From: Rhodospirillales bacterium
Lineage (GTDB): Bacteria; Pseudomonadota; Alphaproteobacteria; Micavibrionales; UBA2020
NCBI GenBank assembly: GCA_023266795.1
Contig: JAHFPI010000099.1
Location: 1,409 to 6,777 of the forward strand
Reading direction: 5' to 3'
Length of the DNA: 5,369 bases
Made by a program: the position numbers and the translations under genes. The notes beneath the pieces were generated by a model. That model was not told the origin of the DNA. It did no database searches and saw only the letters and a list, made by a program, of their open reading frames with translations. Positions 1 through 5,369 of the stretch are shown here, in pieces. Position 1 is the stretch's first letter; every line of letters begins with the position of its first letter.

Positions 1-761
1 GCTGGATGGGACGCCTTCTCGGCCCGCACCTGCCCTCTTCGGAAACGGCGCGCAAAAACCTTGCGGCGGCCTTCCCTGAAAAAAGCGCGGCGGAACGGGA
101 GGAAATCGTGGCCGGCATGTGGGACAACCTCGGGCGCACCGTATCGGAATACGCGCACCTCTCCCGCATCGACCGCTATGTTTCTTTCGACGGCGAGGAA
201 CACCTGCAGGCGGCCCGCGACAACAACACGCCACACATCTTCTGGGCCGCACATCTCGCCAACTGGGAAATCCCGCCGGTTTTCGCCAAAAAAACCGGCC
301 TCGACATGTATCCCGTCTACCGCCGCCCCAACAATCCCGGCGTGGACGGCCTGCTGCGCCATGCCCGCGGCGCGGGTGCTGCCGGCCTGATCGCCAAAGG
401 CGCTGGCGGGGCGCGGGAGATGCTGGCGGTGCTGAAAAAAAACGGCGCGCTCGGCATCCTGATCGACCAGAAGCTGAGTGAAGGCGTCCCCATCCCCTTT
501 TTCGGGCGCGACGCCATGACCGCGCCCGCGCTGGCGCATTTCGCCCTGCGCTTCGCCTGTCCGGTGCATCCGGTGCGTATCGAACGTCTGAAGGGATGCC
601 GCTTTAAAATGACGGTGTATCCGGCGCTGGATGTGCCACTCTCCGGCGACCGGGAACGTGACACGCGCGTTATGCTGACGGAAATCAACCGCGTGCTGGA
701 AGGCTGGATTCGCGAGCATCCTGAACAATGGCTGTGGATCCACCGCCGCTGGCCGGATTAA
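1..761 (+). CDS. lpxL: Lipid A biosynthesis acyltransferase (LpxL/HtrB family), 5'-truncated by window edge
   Basis: This is a member of the Kdo2-lipid A late acyltransferase family, which transfers a secondary acyl chain from acyl-ACP to lipid A at the inner face of the cytoplasmic membrane. The frame is already open at the first full codon (TGG at 3-5), so the ATG at 6 is probably internal. At least 251 residues are visible, against roughly 290-310 in the family. The missing N-terminus would carry the usual membrane anchor. Counting from the ATG at 6, the catalytic HX4E motif is H83-LANW-E88, followed by a DQK at 154-156, a PFFGRDAMTAPA block at about 164-175, and HPEQWLWIHRRW at 238-249; these are family-typical. 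The first visible part (ARKNLAAAFPE, then WDNLGRTVSEY) also fits. The gene ends in TAA, one base from the stop of the convergent acyl-CoA ligase. I cannot tell LpxL, LpxM and LpxP paralogues apart, so the symbol marks the family. Confidence 0.88.
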   Translation, partial: WMGRLLGPHLPSSETARKNLAAAFPEKSAAEREEIVAGMWDNLGRTVSEYAHLSRIDRYVSFDGEEHLQAARDNNTPHIFWAAHLANWEIPPVFAKKTGLDMYPVYRRPNNPGVDGLLRHARGAGAAGLIAKGAGGAREMLAVLKKNGALGILIDQKLSEGVPIPFFGRDAMTAPALAHFALRFACPVHPVRIERLKGCRFKMTVYPALDVPLSGDRERDTRVMLTEINRVLEGWIREHPEQWLWIHRRWPD

Positions 762-796
762 ATCAGGCTGGTTGTTTAATGCCTTCCTCGGCCAGC
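748..796. repeat. Compound inverted repeat across the convergent stop codons
   Basis: An outer 8-bp perfect inverted repeat (GCTGGCCG at 748-755, CGGCCAGC at 789-796) encloses an inner 6-bp one (ATTAAA at 757-762, TTTAAT at 775-780) with a 12-nt loop. Both stop codons lie inside, at 759-761 and 763-765. No T-tract follows on either strand, so it is not a standard intrinsic terminator. It could form a 3'-end stem in either transcript. The outer arms are coding sequence of the two genes, so chance similarity is a real alternative. Confidence 0.4.
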
Positions 797-2502
797 AAAG
801 CCTTCTTCGACAGCTTGCCGACATCCGTGCGCGGCAGCGGCTTGTCGCGGAGGATGATTTTGCGCGGCATCTCGATGGGGGACACCTTGTCCTCCAGAAA
901 CTTTTTCAGGTCTTCTTCGGTAACGGTGCGCCCCGCCAGCGGCTTGACCCACGCCCAGACAGTTTCGCCGCGCTCCGCATCCGGCACGCCGGCGACGACG
1001 CACTCCTCCACGGAAGGGTGCTTGTAGATCGCCTCTTCGATCAGGCGCGGATAGACCTTATACCCGCGAATGATAATCATGTCCTTGATGCGGTCGACGA
1101 GGAACAGGTAGCCTTCGTCGTCCAGATAGCCGACATCGCCCGTATGCAGGTAGCCGTGGCGGAATACTTCGGCGGTCTCCGCCGGATTGTTGAAGTAACC
1201 CTTCATCACCTGCGGGCCGGAAATGCACACCTCGCCCTTCTCTCCCGCAGGCAAAACGGAAACGCCGTCGTCGCGGTCGATGATCTGCACGATGGTGCCG
1301 GGAATGGGCATGCCTACCGATCCGTTTTTGATCTTGCCGTTGGAAGGGCTGAACGCCACCACCGGCGAGGTTTCCGTCAGCCCGTAGCCTTCGCCGATGT
1401 TGTGGCAGCCGGTTTTCTCCTCGAACAGCCGCTTCACCTCCCCAGGCAGCGGCGCGCCGCCCGACATGCAGAACTTCAGGCAGGAGAAGTCGATGCCCCT
1501 GACCAGCGGCGAAGTCGCAATGGCGTTAAAAATCGCCGGCACCGCCGGAAAAAAAGTCGGGCGGTGTTTTTTGACGGATTTCAGCACATCGTCCAGCACG
1601 AACTTCGGGTGCAGAATGATCTTCATTCCCGCCCAGACGGCGCAGTTCATCACCACCGTCATCGCGAATACATGGAAAAAAGGCAGCACGCCCATCATCA
1701 CATCCTTGCCGGGCTCGATGCTTTTGACCCAGTAAACCGTCTGCTGCACGTTGGCGTAAAGGTTGCCGTGGGTCAGCATCGCGCCCTTCGGCACGCCGGT
1801 CGTGCCGCCGGTGTATTGCAGCACCGCAATGTCGTTTGCGGCGTCGATCATCACCGGCTCCGGCTGGCCCTGATTATTGACGAGATCGCGCAACGGCAGA
1901 TGGCGATGATCCGCCTCCACATGCGCGACCTCTTTGGCCTTCACCAGCGGATAGAGCAGGTTCTTCGGGAACGGCAGGATTTCCGTCATCGGGCAGATGA
2001 TCATTTTTTTGAGACGGGTGCTGTGGAACATCTTCTCGACCTTGTCCGTCAGGAAGCTGATGTCCAGCGTCACCATGATGTCGGTCTCGCTGTCTTCGAT
2101 CTGGTGCGCCAGTTCGCGTTCGGCATACAGCGGGTTGTAGTTGACCACCGTGGCGCCGGTTTTCAGGATGCCGTAAAAAAACATGATCGAATAAGGCGTG
2201 TTGGGCAGGAAGAGCCCCACTTTTATCCCTTTTTTGACGCCGCGTTTCTGTAGCCCTTCCGCAATCCAGTTCACATACTGGCCGATTTTTTTGTAGCTGA
2301 ACGCCTTGCCCTGAAAATCGCAGAGGTCGTTATCGGGGTATCGCGCCAGCGCCTGATCGAACACATGGAACAGCGGCTTTTTTAAAATCGGCGCATGCCA
2401 GCTCAGTCCGGCCGGGTAATATTTTTCCCACAGCCACTGGTCGTTCTCAAAAATTGCTCTGGCCGGTTTTGTCTTGTCCATTGTCTGTACCGTTCCAATC
2501 AT
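763..2502 (-). CDS. fadD: Long/medium-chain fatty acid--CoA ligase (FadD-like, ANL superfamily)
   Basis: An AMP-forming acyl-CoA synthetase that activates fatty acids through an acyl-adenylate to acyl-CoA, for beta-oxidation or lipid synthesis; it is cytoplasmic or membrane-associated. At 579 residues it is slightly longer than E. coli FadD (561). The motifs appear in canonical order: P-loop YTGGTTGVPKG (230-240) continuing into AMLTHGN, PFFHVFA (274-280), GYGLTETSP (372-380), HTGD (453-456), the hinge DRIKDMIIIRG (470-480), and RTDVGK, whose K563 is the expected adenylation lysine. After the hinge it reads GYKVYPRLIEE rather than the enterobacterial GFNVYPNEIED, a form I associate with alphaproteobacterial ligases, some annotated as PimA-type dicarboxylate ligases. 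Chain-length specificity cannot be read from sequence. The start is uncertain: the ATG at 2502 has only a weak AGAGA upstream, while an in-frame ATG at 2481 (M8) has GGAACGG about 8 nt upstream. The gene appears monocistronic and is separated from the upstream flagellar operon by a terminator. Confidence 0.93.
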   Translation of the reverse strand: MIGTVQTMDKTKPARAIFENDQWLWEKYYPAGLSWHAPILKKPLFHVFDQALARYPDNDLCDFQGKAFSYKKIGQYVNWIAEGLQKRGVKKGIKVGLFLPNTPYSIMFFYGILKTGATVVNYNPLYAERELAHQIEDSETDIMVTLDISFLTDKVEKMFHSTRLKKMIICPMTEILPFPKNLLYPLVKAKEVAHVEADHRHLPLRDLVNNQGQPEPVMIDAANDIAVLQYTGGTTGVPKGAMLTHGNLYANVQQTVYWVKSIEPGKDVMMGVLPFFHVFAMTVVMNCAVWAGMKIILHPKFVLDDVLKSVKKHRPTFFPAVPAIFNAIATSPLVRGIDFSCLKFCMSGGAPLPGEVKRLFEEKTGCHNIGEGYGLTETSPVVAFSPSNGKIKNGSVGMPIPGTIVQIIDRDDGVSVLPAGEKGEVCISGPQVMKGYFNNPAETAEVFRHGYLHTGDVGYLDDEGYLFLVDRIKDMIIIRGYKVYPRLIEEAIYKHPSVEECVVAGVPDAERGETVWAWVKPLAGRTVTEEDLKKFLEDKVSPIEMPRKIILRDKPLPRTDVGKLSKKALLAEEGIKQPA

Positions 2503-2551
2503 GATCTCTAACCAATATAGGTCGTTTTATTCCTATTCAGAACAACCGTTT

Positions 2552-2580
2552 TTTATAATGTTATTACGGCATTATGTTAT
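2552..2580 (-). promoter_or_regulatory. Tentative fadD promoter
   Basis: Read on the minus strand, ATAACA (2575-2580, four of six matches to TTGACA) lies 17 nt from TATAAA (2552-2557, five of six matches to TATAAT), within an AT-rich patch about 50 nt upstream of the fadD start. It is just downstream of the flagellar operon terminator, where a fadD promoter must lie if the gene is independently transcribed. The -35 match is poor and AT-rich sequence yields such matches readily, so this is a candidate only. Confidence 0.3.
2555..2580. repeat. Short direct and inverted repeats upstream of fadD
   Basis: ATAATGTTAT (2555-2564) and ATTATGTTAT (2571-2580) match at 9 of 10 positions with a 16-bp period. 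The same stretch contains the inverted pair ATAATG (2555-2560) and CATTAT (2570-2575). The repeats overlap the tentative fadD promoter, where an operator would be expected. The low complexity of the stretch weakens the inference, and I do not recognise it as a known binding site. Confidence 0.4.
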
Positions 2581-2595
2581 AGCGCGGGGAAACAG

Positions 2596-2627
2596 AAAAA
2601 GAGGGGCCGGTTTTTAAGCCGGCCCCT
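2596..2627 (-). terminator. Intrinsic terminator of the flgF-G-A-H operon
   Basis: In the minus-strand transcript, a 9-bp GC-rich perfect stem (AGGGGCCGG at 2619-2627, its complement at 2602-2610) with an 8-nt A-rich loop is followed, after one C, by five U residues (2596-2600). It lies 45 nt past the flgH stop codon and upstream of the fadD promoter region. On the plus strand no T-run follows the stem, so it acts in one direction only. It separates the flagellar operon from fadD. Confidence 0.88.
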
Positions 2628-2672
2628 TCAAGGTGGGTTGGGTGGTGGAGGGTTAATAGGGAGAGAGATTCT
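2628..2672 (-). promoter_or_regulatory. C-rich, G-poor trailer before the terminator (rut-like; G4 motif on opposite strand)
   Basis: Between the flgH stop codon and the terminator stem, the 45-nt minus-strand transcript contains 21 C and only 2 G, which resembles a Rho-utilisation tract. The plus (template) strand carries four GGG runs, at 2635-2637, 2640-2642, 2650-2652 and 2659-2661, with gaps of 2, 7 and 6 nt. That meets the usual G3N1-7 quadruplex pattern. Composition is seen directly; function is inferred. Confidence 0.4.
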
Positions 2673-3437
2673 TTAGAAGGGCGATACCGCGTCGAAGAAC
2701 TGCTGCCCGTAGCGCGGCTGCTGGATGTCGCTGACGTTGCCTTTGCCGCCGTAGGTAATCCGGGCTTCGGCAATTTTCTCGTAAGAGATCGAGTTGTTGT
2801 TGAGAATGTCTTCCGGACGGATGACGCCCTGCAATTGCAAATCACGCAGCTCGAAATTGACGCGCACCTGTTGCCGCCCCTGAATAACGAAGTTGCCGTT
2901 CGGCAGCAGCTGCATGACCATCGCGGCCAGTTTCAGCTTGATCGCCTCGCTGCGCCCGATCTTGCCGTCGCCGGTCGATGTCGACGTCGAATTCATGCCG
3001 ACAAGCTTGGCGGGATCAACCGCATTCGGCAATACTTTGCCCAGCTGGGATTCGGCAATGCCGAGGAAATTCGGCAGGCCTTCGGTTTCCGTGCCGTCGC
3101 GCGTGCGCTCGGTCTTGTTCTTCAGGTCAGCCGTGTCGTTAATATCGATCATGACGGTCAGTATGTCGCCGACCTTGTGCGCCCGCTGGTCCTTGAAGAA
3201 CGTCTGGCGGGTCGCCTGCCACAGGGAGTTCGGCTGGCTGTTCACGGCTTCCTGCGGTGGCATCGGCAGGGATACCGGTTTATAGCCGGGCTGGGCGTAA
3301 GGGTTTTCAATCCTGGTCATCTCGGGCGGATGGCCGATTGCGGCGAGGCGCTCTTGCATGCCGCAACCTGTCAGCAGCAGCATCGCCGTCAGGCAGGCCG
3401 CAGACTTGTAAACTTTGGTTGTATTCATCTGTTCCAT
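2673..3437 (-). CDS. flgH: Flagellar L-ring lipoprotein FlgH
   Basis: FlgH forms the L-ring in the outer membrane, the outer bushing for the rotating flagellar rod. The 254-residue precursor has a lipoprotein signal peptide: a K8/K11 basic region, a hydrophobic stretch up to L22, and lipobox LTGC with the lipidated cysteine at C25. Family blocks follow in order: NSLW (70-73), FFKDQRAHKVGDILTVMI (80-97), the small-residue/Gly stretch before GKIGRSE (158-164), GNFVIQGRQQVRVNFELR (181-198) continuing to GVIRPEDI (204-211), and the C-terminus ARITYGGKG, then SDIQQPRYGQQ and VSPF. The first ATG (3437) is preferred over M4 because AGGAG lies 7 nt before it. It is the last gene of the operon, 24 nt after flgA, and is followed by a terminator. 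The chain is complete, with no missing block. Confidence 0.97.
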   Translation of the reverse strand: MEQMNTTKVYKSAACLTAMLLLTGCGMQERLAAIGHPPEMTRIENPYAQPGYKPVSLPMPPQEAVNSQPNSLWQATRQTFFKDQRAHKVGDILTVMIDINDTADLKNKTERTRDGTETEGLPNFLGIAESQLGKVLPNAVDPAKLVGMNSTSTSTGDGKIGRSEAIKLKLAAMVMQLLPNGNFVIQGRQQVRVNFELRDLQLQGVIRPEDILNNNSISYEKIAEARITYGGKGNVSDIQQPRYGQQFFDAVSPF

Positions 3438-3444
3438 AGAAATT

Positions 3445-3449
3445 CTCCT
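3445..3449 (-). promoter_or_regulatory. Shine-Dalgarno of flgH
   Basis: AGGAG on the minus strand lies 7 nt before the ATG at 3437. This fixes the MEQM start rather than the next Met, three codons later, for which the spacing would be 16 nt. Confidence 0.8.
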
Positions 3450-3461
3450 GCTCTTCCCCGG

Positions 3462-4403
3462 TTATAAGGCGTTCAACGGCGACTTGATGTCCACTGTCTG
3501 CGCCCCTGTCACGACAGCCTCGACGATTTGTTTTGACGATGTGTTCATGACGCGGATGGCGTCGCCCGCCGATCCGCTCTCCAGCGCGCTGCCGCGCGCC
3601 GTCAAGTCGATCACGCCGCTTTTAAGCACCATCGTCACGACATCGCCTTTTTTGATGATGACCGGCAATTGCAGGTCGCCCGCCGTCACCGGCCTCAGCG
3701 CTGCGATACCGTGGCGCGGCGTCTGGCCAACCAGCCGCGCGGCCTCCGTCACCATGCTGGCGGTGATGTCGGTTGCGTGGATGTCGATATAATCAATGTC
3801 GCCGGCGGCAATAATATCGCCGGGGCGCAGCGGCGTTTTCAGCACCGGCAGCTGGCTGATCTGGTAAAGTCGGCCGCTGACTTCTTTTTTCATCTCCGGC
3901 GCGCCGGCAAGCGAGACGACAGCTCTGAACATACCTTTAACGGCGTCATAGGTCAGATCCTCGACCTTCAGCGTCCTGTCCGCAGCCTCGGGGACGCGGA
4001 AGCTGGCGAAACGGTCGCCCATCTCCATATCAAATTTCTGGCCCTTCATTTTTTCCGCGAGTTTCAGCTGCACGGCGGCCTGTATGTCAAAGCGGTCGAC
4101 GACGCTTGAAGACCGGCGGATCACGGCATGGTCAAGATCGCTGGCGGGAACCCAGCCCAGATTAAAAGCTTCCGAAATGCGCGTCAGGTCATGTGCGTTC
4201 AGCGTTACGGTTTTCCCCGCCGCCGGCGCCGGCGCCAGATAGTAGTCCGTATTTTCCGTCACGCCGTCGAAAACGTCGCCCAGCGTGATTTTATCGTGGG
4301 TGATGACGCTTTCGGTTTTTGGCGCGGCCGCAAAAACGGGGCTGGCCATACAGGCCGCCATGACCGCCGCGATAAGCGCTCCTCTGATGGCTGGATTATT
4401 CAT
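3462..4403 (-). CDS. flgA: Flagellar basal-body P-ring formation protein FlgA
   Basis: FlgA is the periplasmic chaperone needed to assemble FlgI into the P-ring around the rod. The 313-residue precursor has a Sec signal peptide: R7, a hydrophobic Ala-rich core (8-20), and likely cleavage after VFA (23-25) or one or two alanines later. It is longer than E. coli FlgA (about 219), the extra length lying in the N-terminal half. The recognisable part is C-terminal: the SAF-like segment LKTPLRPGDIIAAGDID (188-204), then VGQTPRHGIAALRPV (225-239), and the final domain from KKGDVVTMVLKSGVIDL (251-267) through ARGSALESGSAGDAIRVMN (269-287). The N-terminal half is divergent and assigned only by continuity and context. 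The ATG at 4403 follows a strong GGGAGGG (4408-4414), and flgG ends 15 nt upstream. FlgI, its client, is not encoded in this window. Confidence 0.94.
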   Translation of the reverse strand: MNNPAIRGALIAAVMAACMASPVFAAAPKTESVITHDKITLGDVFDGVTENTDYYLAPAPAAGKTVTLNAHDLTRISEAFNLGWVPASDLDHAVIRRSSSVVDRFDIQAAVQLKLAEKMKGQKFDMEMGDRFASFRVPEAADRTLKVEDLTYDAVKGMFRAVVSLAGAPEMKKEVSGRLYQISQLPVLKTPLRPGDIIAAGDIDYIDIHATDITASMVTEAARLVGQTPRHGIAALRPVTAGDLQLPVIIKKGDVVTMVLKSGVIDLTARGSALESGSAGDAIRVMNTSSKQIVEAVVTGAQTVDIKSPLNAL

Positions 4404-4407
4404 GGTT

Positions 4408-4414
4408 CCCTCCC
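4408..4414 (-). promoter_or_regulatory. Shine-Dalgarno of flgA
   Basis: GGGAGGG on the minus strand, with its GGAGG core 5 nt before the flgA ATG, fills most of the 15-nt gap after flgG. It is the strongest-looking ribosome binding site in the window and supports the annotated start. Confidence 0.75.
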
Positions 4415-4418
4415 GTTA

Positions 4419-5207
4419 TTAACGAAGCTGCGTGATCGTGTTCAGCATCTGGTCGCCCGCCTGAATGACCTTGGAATTCATCTCATAGGCGCGCTGCGCC
4501 TGAATAAGCGAGGTGATTTCCGACACCACGTTGACGTTCGAGGCTTCAAGGGCGGCCTGCTCCAGGGCGCCGTAGCCGGGCGCTCCCGGATTGCCGAGGA
4601 TGGCGGCGCCGGACGCTTCCGTCACGGTCGCCAGATTGCCCCCGATTGCCTCAAGCCCGGCATCGTTGGGAAACAGCGCCGTCTGGATCTGCCCGACATT
4701 GGTCATGGCGGTCTGGCCCTGAATTTTCACCAGCACCTGTCCGCTGCTATTGACGGTGATATCGACGGCGTCGCTAGGAATGGTGATCCCCGGCTGCAGC
4801 ACGTAGCCCTGCGATGTCACCATCTGCCCGGTCTGGTTCAGTTGGAAGGAGCCGTCGCGGGTGTAGGCCGTCTCGCCGGAGGGCAGCGTGATCGGAAAAT
4901 ATCCCTGTCCCAGATTGGCGAGATCAAGCTTGTTGCCGGTGAGCTGGATGGCGCCCTGCTCGTTGATGCGGTATACCGAACCCGCCCTGACGCCCAGCCC
5001 CTGCTGGATGCCCGAAGGTACCGTCGTCGAGGCATCCGAGGACGACGAGCCGGGGCGGACCTTGGTCTGATACAGCAGATCCTGAAACTCCGCCCGCTGG
5101 CGTTTGAAGCCCGTGGTCGTCATGTTGGCGATGTTGTTTGAAATCGTATCCACGTTCAGCTGCTGCGCGAGCATCCCGGTTGCGCCGATATCGAGTGTGA
5201 GTGACAT
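4419..5207 (-). CDS. flgG: Flagellar distal rod protein FlgG
   Basis: FlgG polymerises into the distal rod of the flagellar axial structure, exported by the flagellar type III system, hence no cleavable signal peptide. At 262 residues it matches the family (260 in enterics). The N-terminal axial-protein motif is intact (TGMLAQQLNVDTISNNIAN at 10-28, then TTGFKRQRAEFQDLLYQ at 31-47). The rod-specific loop follows (YQT through SGIQQGLGVR, 46-75), one residue longer than in Salmonella by my alignment. The central GQGYFPITLPSGETAYTRDG (100-119) is typical. The C-terminal helix has EASNVNVVSEITSLIQAQRA (221-240) followed by YEMNSKVIQAGDQML. FlgE is much longer and FlgF lacks this loop, so the assignment is firm. 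AGGAG lies 8 nt before the ATG (5216-5220). It sits 25 nt after flgF and 15 nt before flgA. Confidence 0.98.
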   Translation of the reverse strand: MSLTLDIGATGMLAQQLNVDTISNNIANMTTTGFKRQRAEFQDLLYQTKVRPGSSSSDASTTVPSGIQQGLGVRAGSVYRINEQGAIQLTGNKLDLANLGQGYFPITLPSGETAYTRDGSFQLNQTGQMVTSQGYVLQPGITIPSDAVDITVNSSGQVLVKIQGQTAMTNVGQIQTALFPNDAGLEAIGGNLATVTEASGAAILGNPGAPGYGALEQAALEASNVNVVSEITSLIQAQRAYEMNSKVIQAGDQMLNTITQLR

Positions 5208-5232
5208 GTTGCCGTCTCCTTTTTTTAATCCG

Positions 5233-5369
5233 TTAAACTTTGGTCAGCCGCTGCACCATGCTGCGTATGCGCTCGTGATCCGTGACGAGCATATTCTGCG
5301 CGGCTTGGTACATGCGTAAAATCTCGATCATCTTGTTCAGCTCCAGCACCGGCTGGACATTCGAATTCT
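5233..5369 (-). CDS. flgF: Flagellar proximal rod protein FlgF, C-terminal fragment cut by window edge
   Basis: The 44 complete C-terminal codons begin NSNVQPVLELNKMIEILRMY and run through NMLVTDHERIRSMVQRLTKV to a TAA at 5233-5235. The SNVQPVLELNKMIE block and DHERIRSMVQRLTK ending are characteristic of FlgF, the proximal rod protein, rather than FlgG (which has SNVNVVSEIT and ends near MLNTITQLR), although both share the axial-protein C-terminal helix. Placement immediately upstream of flgG agrees. The two bases left at the window edge would end a codon in AG, compatible with the Glu expected before this block. The N-terminal majority, including the operon promoter if flgF is the first gene, lies outside the window. 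Confidence 0.93.
   Translation of the reverse strand, partial: NSNVQPVLELNKMIEILRMYQAAQNMLVTDHERIRSMVQRLTKV

Noticed and set aside
772..2253. A 493-codon open frame on the plus strand opposite fadD
   Set aside because: It lies entirely inside the well-supported ligase gene. Its translation is rich in Arg, His and Gln with no recognisable motif, as expected for the antisense of a GC-biased gene, and it lacks a convincing ribosome binding site.
2596..2627. The hairpin acting as a bidirectional terminator
   Set aside because: On the plus strand the stem is followed by a C/A/G-rich sequence with no T-run, and no plus-strand gene ends nearby, so only the minus-strand call is kept.
2970..2997. 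TCGA-rich palindromic stretch in flgH
   Set aside because: It is in-frame codons for the Ser/Thr repeat before the GDGKIGRSE segment of FlgH. Low-complexity coding explains it.
2835..3467. A 210-codon open frame on the plus strand opposite flgH
   Set aside because: It is antisense to conserved flgH codons, with no family resemblance and no start signal I can defend.
4219..4236. GC-rich palindromic tract made of GGCGCC/GCCGGC units
   Set aside because: It encodes the Ala-Pro-Ala-Pro-Ala-Ala-Gly stretch of FlgA (about 57-63). The palindromy follows from alternating GCG/CCG-type codons, and there is no U-tract or other sign of function.
4128..5141. A 337-codon open frame on the plus strand opposite flgA and flgG
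   Set aside because: It spans the junction of two firmly identified genes on the other strand and its translation has antisense-type composition. Nothing supports it as a gene.
5363..5368. EcoRI site (GAATTC) at the very end of the window
   Set aside because: It falls in frame in the flgF coding sequence and continues the expected protein. A single six-base site at the edge is not evidence of a cloning junction or rearrangement.

Overview
The window reads as an ordinary chromosomal stretch of a flagellated Gram-negative bacterium, most likely an alphaproteobacterium. The evidence is a lipid A-type acyltransferase, an outer-membrane L-ring lipoprotein with a lipobox, and the gene order flgF-flgG-flgA-flgH, which I recall as typical of several alphaproteobacterial flagellar loci (Caulobacter and Rhodospirillales-like groups). 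In enterobacteria, by contrast, flgA is transcribed separately. I cannot name the order or genus from the sequence alone.

Layout: (1) 1-761, plus strand: the C-terminal five-sixths or so of a lipid A acyltransferase (LpxL/HtrB family), cut off at its 5' end by the window edge. (2) 763-2502, minus strand: a complete FadD-type long/medium-chain acyl-CoA ligase that converges on the acyltransferase with one base between the two stop codons. (3) 2503-2672: a 170-bp intergenic stretch holding the AT-rich fadD leader with short repeats, a clear minus-strand intrinsic terminator (2596-2627), and a strand-asymmetric G-rich/C-rich tract (2628-2672). (4) 2673-5369, minus strand: the end of a flagellar rod/ring operon. 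In transcription order it has the flgF C-terminus (cut by the window edge), then flgG, flgA and flgH, with intergenic gaps of 15-25 nt and a Shine-Dalgarno sequence before each complete gene.

How the genes work together: FlgF and FlgG are the proximal and distal rod proteins. FlgA is the periplasmic chaperone for P-ring assembly. FlgH forms the L-ring bushing in the outer membrane through which the rod passes. FlgI, the P-ring protein itself, is not in the window. The FadD-like ligase activates free fatty acids to acyl-CoA and the acyltransferase loads acyl chains onto lipid A. Both concern lipids, but they lie on opposite strands and nothing shows that they are co-regulated.

I found no mobile element, CRISPR array, RNA gene, defence system or unknown gene. 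The non-routine signals are all small and non-coding: the termination region after flgH, the repeats upstream of fadD, a compound inverted repeat over the convergent stop codons, and recurrent A/T homopolymer runs in GC-rich coding sequence. I do not think the window contains an undescribed system.
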